Shown piece by piece: positions 1 to 6,771 of a DNA stretch of 17,219 nucleotides. This DNA is from an uncultured Muribaculaceae bacterium (GTDB lineage: Bacteria; Bacteroidota; Bacteroidia; Bacteroidales; Muribaculaceae). How positions within the stretch are numbered: position 1 is the first letter of the stretch; each line of letters starts with the position of its first letter. Both the position numbers and the translations under genes were made by a program. Under the pieces are notes generated by a model that was given only the letters and a program-made list of their open reading frames with translations, had not been told where the DNA came from and searched no databases. The stretch lies in contig CAJUAF010000033.1 in the NCBI GenBank assembly GCA_910584365.1, positions 1 to 17,219 of the forward strand, read 5' to 3'.

Positions 1-43
1 ATTGAATTTCAGATATTTCAAAGAACTCTTATGATTTTTTAGT

Positions 44-57
44 GGACACTAATGTCC
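44..57. promoter_or_regulatory. Short inverted repeat upstream of rtcB
   Basis: GGACA, four bases, then TGTCC forms a perfect 5-bp dyad about 43 bases before the rtcB start codon. A T-run lies on its left side, so it does not read as a terminator for the + strand. It could be a small operator. I see no convincing TAnnTTTG promoter in the 99 bases upstream of rtcB, so its role is open. Confidence 0.25.
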
Positions 58-99
58 CCGAATAAATAATTGAATCACAAACACAATAACATCAACAAC

Positions 100-1353
100 A
101 TGAAGACCATAGACGGATACGATGTGAAGATCTTCACAGACAACATCGAGGAATCGGCAGTTGAGCAGATAAAGGAACTGCTCTCGATTGACGTATTCTC
201 TGACAAGAAAATCCGAATTATGCCTGACGTTCACACTGGTGCGAGTTGTGTCATCGGTTTTACAGGCAATCTCGGCGACAAGGTTATCCCCAATATCGTA
301 GGGGTTGACATCGGTTGCGGTATGCGGATTCTCAACCTCGGCAAACTTGCCGATATTGATTATCATGCATTTCATGCACACATACGCAGCAATGTTCCAT
401 CAGGGATGATAGTCCGCGAGGACCGCTTCGGCTTCAAACCTCTTGTCGGCGAAGAAATGGAAATCTACCGTCAGGCGAAAAAGCTCGTTACGGAACTCTA
501 CTGCTATCGCGAACTCAAGGCTACTGCACGAATCCATCAAGCAATAGGCTCATTGGGAGGCGGCAATCACTTCATAGAACTCGACAAAGACGATGAGGGC
601 AATGTGTATCTCGTGATTCACACCGGTTCGCGCAATCTCGGCAAGCAGGTTGCCGACATCTATCAGGCGAAAGCTGTGAGGCATCTTACCGACGGAGCCG
701 ATGACTTCGATAAAAGAATCTGGCGCACTATCGAAGAATACAAAGCTACCGGTCGCCGCGCCGAATTGCAGGGTGTCCTCTCGGAGATGCGCCAGGCATA
801 CAGAGAGGCCAAGCCGTCATTGCCCGTCGATCTTTGCTATCTCGAAGGTGAGGGCCGCGAGCATTACCTTCACGATATGCGTATTTGTCAGCGGTGGGCT
901 GTGCTTAACCGGAGACTCATATCGATGTTGCTCATGCGGTTCTTCCATCCGACACAGGTTCTGGATGAATTTGAGTCTGTCCACAACTATATCAGTGATG
1001 ACAACCTCATCCGCAAAGGAGCAATTTCCGCAGCAGCCGGAGAGCGTTGCATTATCCCCCTGAATATGCGTGACGGCTCCCTGCTTTGCACCGGCAAAGG
1101 GAATACCGAATGGAATTGCTCTGCTCCTCATGGCGCCGGCCGGGTGTTGAGCCGCACACAGGCATACGAGAAAATCACTATGGAAGATTTCAAGGCCTCG
1201 ATGCAGGGTATCTATTCAGAGTCTGTTAACGATTCCACACGCGATGAATCCCCGATGGTCTATAAACCCGCTTCGGAAATCATCTCCAACATAGGAGATA
1301 CCGTCAATATAGACACCATAATTCGTCCGATCTTTAATTTTAAAGCATCCTGA
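100..1353 (+). CDS. rtcB: RtcB family RNA-splicing ligase
   Basis: This 417-residue protein matches the RtcB family along its length. RtcB enzymes are Mn- and GTP-dependent ligases that join an RNA 3'-phosphate or 2',3'-cyclic phosphate directly to a 5'-OH. Visible landmarks are the N-terminal IRIMPDVH stretch, the metal-binding Cys73 in DIGCGM, His157 in GGGNHFIE, His174 in HTGSRNLG, His295 in VHNYI, and the expected guanylylated His344 in APHGAGR. All key residues look intact. I chose ATG at 100 over an in-frame TTG at 70 because the family begins at about MKTIDGYDVKIFTDN and the preceding ten residues are low-complexity. The A-rich leader suits Bacteroidetes translation. No archease or RtcA gene is beside it. 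It precedes a separate RNA-repair unit on the same strand but ends before that unit's promoter. Confidence 0.95.
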   Translation: MKTIDGYDVKIFTDNIEESAVEQIKELLSIDVFSDKKIRIMPDVHTGASCVIGFTGNLGDKVIPNIVGVDIGCGMRILNLGKLADIDYHAFHAHIRSNVPSGMIVREDRFGFKPLVGEEMEIYRQAKKLVTELYCYRELKATARIHQAIGSLGGGNHFIELDKDDEGNVYLVIHTGSRNLGKQVADIYQAKAVRHLTDGADDFDKRIWRTIEEYKATGRRAELQGVLSEMRQAYREAKPSLPVDLCYLEGEGREHYLHDMRICQRWAVLNRRLISMLLMRFFHPTQVLDEFESVHNYISDDNLIRKGAISAAAGERCIIPLNMRDGSLLCTGKGNTEWNCSAPHGAGRVLSRTQAYEKITMEDFKASMQGIYSESVNDSTRDESPMVYKPASEIISNIGDTVNIDTIIRPIFNFKAS

Positions 1354-1395
1354 CAGCACCCTCGCCATCCGGCGAAAAATGTAACTTTCGTTGTA

Positions 1396-1425
1396 TTGTC
1401 GTATGTGTCATAATTATTAACTTTG
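1396..1425 (+). promoter_or_regulatory. Bacteroidetes-type promoter for the RNA-repair operon
   Basis: TTG (1396-1398), a 19-base spacer and TAACTTTG (1418-1425) match the Bacteroidetes -33/-7 consensus TTTG...TAnnTTTG very well. It lies 43 bases after the rtcB stop. It would start a transcript near 1430 that reads the small ORF, methyltransferase, RNA ligase and HD-kinase genes. It implies that these genes can be expressed independently of rtcB. Confidence 0.7.
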
Positions 1426-1532
1426 CAGCCGGTATGTTTTCTCCTCGGAGGACTTGGTTGCATACAGATATGAGATACGGCTTTTCGCATCCCGAAGAGA
1501 AAGTGTAGCAGGATGGCAGTAATGTATAGAGC

Positions 1533-1688
1533 ATGACAAAGATAGTATTCTTCACCGGGATTGTCTCATTGCCAACGGAATGTCGCCACGGACTTATCCA
1601 TATTCCTGAAAAGGCCAGCGTCGGGCTGGCCCGTCTGGTTGAAATGCTGACTGAATATGAAAAGAGCCGACTCAGTGAGAGACTCTGA
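1533..1688 (+). CDS. Possible 51-residue small protein, unknown function
   Basis: An ATG at 1533 opens a 51-codon frame beginning MTKIVFFTGIVSLPTECRHG and ending in a charged helix-like tail (EMLTEYEKSRLSERL). An in-frame TAG lies two codons upstream, so the start is fixed. It lies on the same strand between the promoter at 1396-1425 and the methyltransferase gene, ending 32 bases before the latter. The translation has a hydrophobic start followed by an amphipathic end and reads like a real protein, but I do not recognise a family. It could equally be a non-coding leader. No clear ribosome-binding site is visible, which is normal for this group. Confidence 0.35.
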   Translation: MTKIVFFTGIVSLPTECRHGLIHIPEKASVGLARLVEMLTEYEKSRLSERL

Positions 1689-1720
1689 ATTAATAACCCA
1701 TAAATGTAAATCATAAGTCC

Positions 1721-2347
1721 ATGAATCAGTCCCGATATATTCCCCGGATTACTGATGCTTATCAGCGGGGATATGAATTAAAATATGCCGGCTTGGAGAA
1801 TCCCCCGGAGAAAAAGCTGCATTATTTCAAGGAGAAAGAAGACTTGCCCCGAGTGCAGGTTGTACTCGGTTTTCTTCAGGGAATTGTTCCTGCCTGCCAA
1901 TGTGACTCATTGCTCGATGTCGGCAGTGGACGCGGAGTGTTTCTCTTTCCGCTGCTGAGAGAATTTCCTGAACTTGAAGTTACGAGTCTTGATATTCTGC
2001 CTCATCGTGTCGCACTGCTTGAGTGCGTCCGGAGTGGGGGAGTGGAGAATCTTCATCCTATGCTTGCCAATATTTGCGACAGCGGTATCCCTGACAAATC
2101 TTTCGATGTGGTTACGATGCTGGAGGTCCTTGAGCATATTCCGGATACGGAGCGTGCGGTGAGAAATGCTGTCCGTCTTGCCCGCAACTATGTGATAGTG
2201 TCGGTCCCTTCAAAGCCCGATGATAATCCTGAGCATATCCATCTGTTTTCCAATGAGGATTTGAAAAATCATTTCCTGGCAGCCGGTTGCTCGAAAGTAA
2301 AATTCATGTCGGTGACCAATCACCGCGTAATGATAGCATATTTATGA
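1721..2347 (+). CDS. Class I SAM-dependent methyltransferase in RNA-repair operon
   Basis: This 208-residue protein has a Rossmann-type methyltransferase core. Motif I is LLDVGSGRG at residues 64-72, the acidic residue ending strand 2 is Asp91 (TSLDI), and the motif II region is SFDVVTMLEVLEHIP at 127-141, followed by a C-terminal HIHLFSNEDL segment. The context (RNA ligase and end-healing genes directly downstream, ATGA overlap at 2344-2347) suggests an RNA substrate. The E135-x-x-E138-H139 pattern and the later His172 and His174 recall the metal-binding residues of Hen1-type 3'-terminal 2'-O-methyltransferases. However, ExxEH also occurs in ordinary small-molecule methyltransferases, so the substrate is inference. 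It is much shorter than bacterial Hen1 proteins, which usually carry an extra N-terminal ligase-activating domain. Confidence 0.85.
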   Translation: MNQSRYIPRITDAYQRGYELKYAGLENPPEKKLHYFKEKEDLPRVQVVLGFLQGIVPACQCDSLLDVGSGRGVFLFPLLREFPELEVTSLDILPHRVALLECVRSGGVENLHPMLANICDSGIPDKSFDVVTMLEVLEHIPDTERAVRNAVRLARNYVIVSVPSKPDDNPEHIHLFSNEDLKNHFLAAGCSKVKFMSVTNHRVMIAYL

Positions 2348-3141
2348 AACGGGAAGATATAATAATAAAATATCCGCGTACTCCTCATATTCAGGGTTCA
2401 CGCCTGCAGCCCGGCGACGAAGATTTGCGTCAACGTCGTTTCAGCGAGATTGAAGGACGCCACGTCGTGCTGGAAGAAAAGATTGACGGAGCCAATTCAG
2501 CTGTTTCTTTTACAGACCAAGGGGAGTTGAGGCTCCAGAGCCGCGGTCATTTCCTCACCGGCGGAGCGCGTGAGCGACATTACGATCTTCTGAAGCAATG
2601 GGGGGTCGTGCATAAGGAGCGGCTGTATGAAGTATTGGGAGACCGTTACGTTATGTACGGCGAATGGATGTATGCCAAACATACCATCTACTACGACCTT
2701 CTTCCAAATTACTTCATGGAGTTTGACATACTCGACCGCGAGACTGACCGTTTCCTCGATACTCCCTCGCGCCACGAGCTTATCAGCGGTCTGCCGGTCG
2801 CATCATGCCCCGTGCTTGCCAGCGGCAAATTCACAAACATTGATGAGATTCTGAAATATCTCGGCGACTCGAAGTATATTTCCTCCGACCATATCGCTCA
2901 TCTACGCGAGGATGCCGAACGACTCGGCCTGGATGCCGGACGCGTCTGCCGCGAGACCGACGCTTCGCGGACAATGGAGGGCATATATATTAAAGTCGAG
3001 GAAAACGGCGAGGTCGTTGACCGCATGAAGTATGTCCGTGCATCTTTCCTCCAGACCGTTGAGGAATCACAGTCGCATTGGCTCGACCGGCCGATAGTGC
3101 CCAATCGCATCACTGTTTCAATTGCAGAACTGTTCGTATGA
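2344..3141 (+). CDS. Rnl2-like ATP-dependent RNA ligase
   Basis: This 265-residue protein carries the ordered motifs of nucleotidyltransferase-type RNA ligases. Motif I is KIDG at residues 46-49 (Lys46 would carry the AMP), followed by Asn51, motif Ia SRG at 66-68, motif III YGEW at 105-108, motif IIIa FMEFDI at 124-129, motif IV EGIYIK at 212-217 and motif V around Lys229 (RMKYVR). These enzymes join 5'-phosphate to 3'-OH RNA ends, so they need end healing first, and the next gene could supply it. The start at 2344 is chosen because its ATG overlaps the methyltransferase stop as ATGA; an in-frame ATG at 2287 lies inside that gene. There is no long C-terminal domain as in phage T4 Rnl2, so this is a near-minimal ligase core. 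The stop overlaps the next start in the same way. Confidence 0.88.
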   Translation: MKREDIIIKYPRTPHIQGSRLQPGDEDLRQRRFSEIEGRHVVLEEKIDGANSAVSFTDQGELRLQSRGHFLTGGARERHYDLLKQWGVVHKERLYEVLGDRYVMYGEWMYAKHTIYYDLLPNYFMEFDILDRETDRFLDTPSRHELISGLPVASCPVLASGKFTNIDEILKYLGDSKYISSDHIAHLREDAERLGLDAGRVCRETDASRTMEGIYIKVEENGEVVDRMKYVRASFLQTVEESQSHWLDRPIVPNRITVSIAELFV

Positions 3142-4244
3142 CCGACTGCGTGGCCGATATATTCGATTCGCTTTCAGAGCGGATGCGTCTGACTCCCCAG
3201 CCTGTCCGATGGCATGGAGAGGGAGACGTATATACCCATACCCGGATGGTCTGCGAGGCTCTCTGCGCTCTCCCTCAATATCAGGTTTTGCCTGCACATC
3301 AGCGCGAAATCCTTCTTGCGGCGGCCAGGTTGCATGACATTGGAAAGATTCCGGCGACGAAAGTGACAGCTGGAACCATCGAAGCGCCTCATCATGCCCC
3401 AGTGGGGAGCCGTATGGCTCGCGAGCGACTGTGGAAGGCGGGGATGTGTGGCACGCGAGAACTCATTGCCCGTCGCGAAACCATTTGCCGGTTAATCAGA
3501 TACCATTCCTTCCCTCCTCACGCGATAGATACCGTAGATGTCGCCCGCAGACTCCATCGGATAGCCGCCGACGGGCGCCTGCTTCCCGACTTTTCTCTCC
3601 GCCTGCTCTGTCTTCTTGCAAAAGCCGATATGCTCGGACGCGTCTGTGATGACAAAGAGCAGATGCTCGAACAAGTTGCTTTATGCGAGGAACTTGGTAG
3701 GGAGGAAAGCTGCCTGGAAAAATGTTTCGGTTTCCCTTCGGACTATACGATGCGGTCCTATCTCAACGGTCGCGATGTCTGGAAAGACCAGATGCTCTAT
3801 GATGATACGTGGGGTAAGGTTTATCTTATGAGCGGTCTCCCCGGAACAGGGAAAGATACGTGGATACAAAAGAACCTTCCCGATATTCCAATGATTTCAC
3901 TCGACGAAATCCGGCGGCAACAGAAAGTGGCTCCGACAAAAAATCAGGGACTCATCGCCAATCTTGCCAAAGAACAGGCAAAGGAGTATCTGCGTCGGCA
4001 TCAGTCCTTCGTCTGGAACGCCACGAATATTACCCAGACCATGCGTCAGCAGCTCATAGCTCTGTTCGAGAGCTACAAAGCGAGCGTCCGCATCGTATAT
4101 CTCGAAACCGACTGGCATACCTTACTCTCACGCAATACCTCCCGCGAAGCTGCCGTCCCCCAGCCGATAATCGAGGCTATGCTCGGCAAACTCGAACTTC
4201 CCGAAGCCCATGAAGCCGCTCAGGTCGACTGGATTCCGGTATGA
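3138..4244 (+). CDS. HD phosphoesterase-polynucleotide kinase fusion (HD-Pnk), RNA end healing
   Basis: This 368-residue protein has two domains. The N-terminal HD domain (about 25-190) shows His34, His66-Asp67 in ARLHDIGK, His85-His86, His123 and Asp163, which fit the metal ligands of HD phosphohydrolases. The C-terminal P-loop kinase (about 226-368) has the Walker A stretch GLPGTGKDT at 233-241, Asp256 in SLDE, and a lid-like NITQTMRQQ at 297-305. The arrangement matches Runella slithyformis HD-Pnk, described as a bifunctional enzyme that removes 2',3'-cyclic or 3'-phosphates with the HD domain and phosphorylates 5'-OH ends with the kinase. ATG at 3138 overlaps the ligase stop (ATGA), so the healing and sealing genes are translationally coupled. 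A perfect hairpin at 4302-4360 probably ends the transcript. Confidence 0.87.
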   Translation: MTDCVADIFDSLSERMRLTPQPVRWHGEGDVYTHTRMVCEALCALPQYQVLPAHQREILLAAARLHDIGKIPATKVTAGTIEAPHHAPVGSRMARERLWKAGMCGTRELIARRETICRLIRYHSFPPHAIDTVDVARRLHRIAADGRLLPDFSLRLLCLLAKADMLGRVCDDKEQMLEQVALCEELGREESCLEKCFGFPSDYTMRSYLNGRDVWKDQMLYDDTWGKVYLMSGLPGTGKDTWIQKNLPDIPMISLDEIRRQQKVAPTKNQGLIANLAKEQAKEYLRRHQSFVWNATNITQTMRQQLIALFESYKASVRIVYLETDWHTLLSRNTSREAAVPQPIIEAMLGKLELPEAHEAAQVDWIPV

Positions 4245-4301
4245 CCAAAGGATAAAGCGACAAGTGCCGGAACAAATGCCATAGGCCCTTCCGGACATGG
4301 A

Positions 4302-4360
4302 CTCGCCAATAAAACAGTGTGCCAAAATTCAAAATTTTGGCACACTGTTTTATTGGCGAG
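4302..4360. terminator. 28-bp perfect hairpin, probable bidirectional terminator
   Basis: Arms 4302-4329 and 4333-4360 are perfect reverse complements around the 3-base loop CAA. The GC-rich part (CAGTGTGCC / GGCACACTG) is preceded by AATAAAA and followed by TTTTATT on either strand, as in a bidirectional intrinsic terminator. It lies between two convergent genes, HD-Pnk (+) and the LTxxQ protein (-). A second 7-bp inverted repeat (AGGGTGC 4359-4365, GCACCCT 4380-4386) abuts it on the right. Confidence 0.75.
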
Positions 4361-4410
4361 GGTGCTTTCAGAATGAACTGCACCCTTATTACACAACGTC
4401 AGCGGGATTC

Positions 4411-4956
4411 TCAGGAAGGATTAGCCACGGCAGCATTGCGGACGGGCGCATTGCGCCTGGAAGCGTGCTGACGGCGGTTACCCTTGTCCTCTCGTCCCTG
4501 ACGGAAAGCGTGATTCTTGCCGTCTTTACCTTTACGGAAAGAGGCCTTCCCATGCTGATGACCGCCTCCGTTGACATAGACGTTCTCAAGGAACACTACA
4601 TATTGGTCGGGATTAAGAATTGCCTTTACTTCCTCCAGGTAAGACTTCTTGGCGGCGCGACGGTCAGCAATGCGGGCGGAGTCCCTGCGCTGCCTGTCAT
4701 CTTTTCTGACCTGCTCCTTTTTGGCGCGGTCAGCCTGACGTTTGCTGTCGAGCTGCTGAAGCTGAGCCTGCTGGGAGTCGGTGAGAGTCATCCCCTCGAA
4801 AGGATTGACCTGCTGGCGCCGTTCCTTTTTATCTGCCTTCTTCTCCCGGACGTTTTCCTGACGGGGAGCGGTGGGATCGGGAGTGGTCTGGGCCATTGCG
4901 GTGAAACCGACAAACGACATAGCGACGAGAGCAAAGCCTAAAATTTTCTTTTTCAT
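4411..4956 (-). CDS. Secreted Spy/CpxP-like LTxxQ protein (DUF4890-type)
   Basis: This 181-residue protein starts with a clear signal peptide (MKKKILGFALVAMSFVGFTAMA, cleavage before Gln23). The mature part is very rich in Lys, Arg, Gln and Asp and is predicted helical. Two LTxxQ-like motifs, LTDSQ at 58-62 and LNPDQ at 114-118, sit at the beginnings of helices as in the periplasmic chaperones Spy and CpxP. The C-terminal 50 residues are strongly basic with a His-containing GGGHQHG stretch and no obvious fold. In Bacteroidetes such proteins are small abundant periplasmic factors, often annotated DUF4890. A chaperone or envelope-stress role is inference from the motif. Direct repeats lie 70-110 bases upstream. 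It stands alone and is convergent with the RNA-repair operon. Confidence 0.8.
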   Translation of the reverse strand: MKKKILGFALVAMSFVGFTAMAQTTPDPTAPRQENVREKKADKKERRQQVNPFEGMTLTDSQQAQLQQLDSKRQADRAKKEQVRKDDRQRRDSARIADRRAAKKSYLEEVKAILNPDQYVVFLENVYVNGGGHQHGKASFRKGKDGKNHAFRQGREDKGNRRQHASRRNAPVRNAAVANPS

Positions 4957-5028
4957 TTTTCGTATGCTTTTTAAAATTGTTATCTTTTCCGTTCTGTTTG
5001 CTTCTTTGACTGTAATAACAACTGCTCG

Positions 5029-5064
5029 TTTAACGATGTCTTGTAGTTTAACCTGTATTTAACC
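5029..5064 (-). promoter_or_regulatory. GTTAAA direct repeats upstream of the LTxxQ gene
   Basis: On the - strand GGTTAAA occurs at 5064-5058 and again at 5053-5047, an 11-bp period (GTTAAA, five bases, GTTAAA). A third GTTAAA is at 5034-5029. Tandem half-sites one helical turn apart are typical of OmpR-family response regulators, and the enterobacterial CpxR box has the form GTAAA-N5-GTAAA. The distance to the start codon (about 73-108 bases) suits an activator. No consensus -7 element was found between the repeats and the gene. The regulator is not in the window. Confidence 0.4.
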
Positions 5065-5079
5065 TTTAAGACTCTCAGA

Positions 5080-5310
5080 TTATAAATTATTATAAAAACG
5101 ATCTTCCCGATTAAACCTTCCCTCGGCCTTATGCACTGTAGCAGGAGTGTTTTGAAACTGTTTTTCAAACAAATCGCTAATTTTGCGCTTGCCAGTTGAG
5201 AGTAGGGATAAGGCCAATAAATGGGACTTAAGAAGAACATATTGTGATGATGTCCCGAACCAAAGGTGTTTGTTGATGTTAAAATTGATTATTTCTCTCT
5301 TGTATATCAA
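5080..5310 (-). pseudogene. Possible remnant of a small Bacteroidales DNA-binding-type protein
   Basis: The 421-base AT-rich gap between the LTxxQ gene and the MATE gene has no convincing intact gene. One - strand frame from about 5310 to a TAA at 5080 translates to a plausible protein end: INKHLWFGTSSQ, then a helical stretch, then TGKRKISDLFEKQF and a basic tail ending NREDRFYNNL. The pattern (Trp-x-Gly-Ser-like stretch with Gln, helix, then IxxLFxxxF) resembles the C-terminal part of small RteC-like proteins of Bacteroidales mobile elements. No proper start codon lies near: the frame runs on upstream without domain content to an ATG at 5415 inside the MATE gene, and TTG at 5310 is the nearest alternative. 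I read it as a truncated, AT-rich fossil. The family link is from memory of patterns and is weak. Confidence 0.3.
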
Positions 5311-5377
5311 GTCCTTTGGGATAAATTGATTACTAATAAACCCTATTGACGCCAAGGGTGCTGTCAGGCCGGTTGTG

Positions 5378-6754
5378 TCAAGCGGCGGGGGAGGGGTTGA
5401 GGCGGGAGAAAACACGGCGCTGGACGCGGAGGGCGGCCAGGATGACCGCGATGCCCGTTACTGTCCAGGTAATGGGGTAAATTATCATCAGAGTGCGGAA
5501 GGAATAGTCGATCATAGGGAAGATGTAGACCCAGCCGAGCCGCAGCACGCAGGTGCCGAAAATCGTAAGGATCATCGGCGTAAGAGAATATCCCAGGCCG
5601 CGCATATAGGCTCCTGACACTTCATAGGAGCTTGCCAGGCACTGGAAAATCAGTACGGTATGGAACCGCACCGAGGCAAAATGCATGACAGCCGGGTCGC
5701 TTGAGAACACGCGGATGAAGAAGTCTTCCTGCCAGGTGATCAGGCCGTTGGCCAGTCCGCATAATACAACGCTGTATATCATGCAGATTCTGACCACTTC
5801 CTTACATCTGTCGGGCTTCCGGGCGCCGAAGTTCTGTCCGGTGAAAGCGATGGTGGCGGCGCAAAATGCTGTAACGATGTAATAGCAGTAGGCTTCGTAT
5901 GTCAGCGCGGCAGCCGAACCGGCTATGGCGTCGGCGCCGAACTTGTTGATGGCCGACTGGATAAAAATGTTCGAGAACGAGAAAACTATTCCCTGGAGTC
6001 CGGCGGGAATACCGATCTGGAGCATTTTCCGGAAGTCAGGCACCGACATTGACCATCGTTTCAGCGAGAGGGTGACCGGTTCCGGCTCCCGGGTGAGAAA
6101 CCAGACGATGATGGCGGCGTTGAGCGCGTTGGCGATTACCGTGGCCCATGCCACTCCGTCCACGCCCATACCGAACACCGCCACGAAGAGCCAGTCGAGC
6201 AGCATATTGCACACCGTTGCCACCAGAAGCGAGTAGAACGGCAGCTTAGTGTCGCCGACACTTCTCAGTATCGCCGAGCCGAAGTTATAGATCATGATAA
6301 ACGGCATTCCGCAGAAATAGATGCGGAGATATTGCGCGGCAAGGTCGATTACGTCCGGCGGAGCGCTCATAGCTTCCAGAATCGGGCGTGCCAGCAGGGT
6401 TCCCGCCAGCAGCAGCAATACCCCGGACGCAACGGAGACTATGGCGACCGTGGAAACCGAGCGGCGGACCGCTGAATCATGCTTCTGGCCTAAATATGTG
6501 GCGATTACAACATTGGCGCCCACCGCTATGCCGAGAAACAGATTGACAAGAATACTGATAATCGGGCCGTTGCTCCCCACGGCGGCTATGGCCTGCTTGG
6601 TGGAATACTGGCCGATGACAGCGACATCCACGGCGTTGAACGATTGCTGGAGGATACCGCTGGCGATCAGCGGCAGCGAAAATGTCAGAATCTTTCCCCA
6701 AAGAGGTCCGTGGAGCATATCGACCTGTACGGATTTTTTCTGTCTGCCAGTCAT
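5378..6754 (-). CDS. MATE family multidrug efflux transporter
   Basis: This 458-residue protein is an inner-membrane antiporter of the MATE family, which exports cationic drugs or metabolites using a H+ or Na+ gradient. It has about twelve hydrophobic segments in two similar halves. The N-half carries the typical GILQQSFNAVDVAVIG helix near residues 33-48, and a matching helix with LQGIVFSFSNIFIQSAI begins the second half. ATG at 6754 was chosen because the longer frame back to 6856 runs through the tRNA-Ser gene; a second ATG at 6721 (MLHGPLWGK) is also possible. The start lies only 17 bases past the tRNA terminator's T-tract, so no separate promoter fits there and transcription probably reads through from the tRNA promoter. 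The C-terminus is short and polar. The substrate cannot be told from sequence. Confidence 0.93.
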   Translation of the reverse strand: MTGRQKKSVQVDMLHGPLWGKILTFSLPLIASGILQQSFNAVDVAVIGQYSTKQAIAAVGSNGPIISILVNLFLGIAVGANVVIATYLGQKHDSAVRRSVSTVAIVSVASGVLLLLAGTLLARPILEAMSAPPDVIDLAAQYLRIYFCGMPFIMIYNFGSAILRSVGDTKLPFYSLLVATVCNMLLDWLFVAVFGMGVDGVAWATVIANALNAAIIVWFLTREPEPVTLSLKRWSMSVPDFRKMLQIGIPAGLQGIVFSFSNIFIQSAINKFGADAIAGSAAALTYEAYCYYIVTAFCAATIAFTGQNFGARKPDRCKEVVRICMIYSVVLCGLANGLITWQEDFFIRVFSSDPAVMHFASVRFHTVLIFQCLASSYEVSGAYMRGLGYSLTPMILTIFGTCVLRLGWVYIFPMIDYSFRTLMIIYPITWTVTGIAVILAALRVQRRVFSRLNPSPAA

Positions 6755-6771
6755 AACTGATGGATAAAGAT

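Noticed and set aside
70..99. TTG start extending RtcB by ten residues
   Set aside because: The added residues are Asn/His-rich low complexity and the family begins at the ATG at 100.
4267..4294. CCGGAA-N16-TTCCGG after the HD-Pnk stop as a terminator
   Set aside because: Only a 6-bp stem with no T-tract; the larger hairpin at 4302-4360 is a better candidate.
4297..4941. 214-codon + strand frame across the LTxxQ gene
   Set aside because: It starts inside the long hairpin and is antisense to a gene with a clear signal peptide and LTxxQ motifs; its protein shows no domain.
4980..5240. 86-codon - strand frame in the AT-rich gap
   Set aside because: Composition looks random and it competes with the more protein-like frame ending at 5080.
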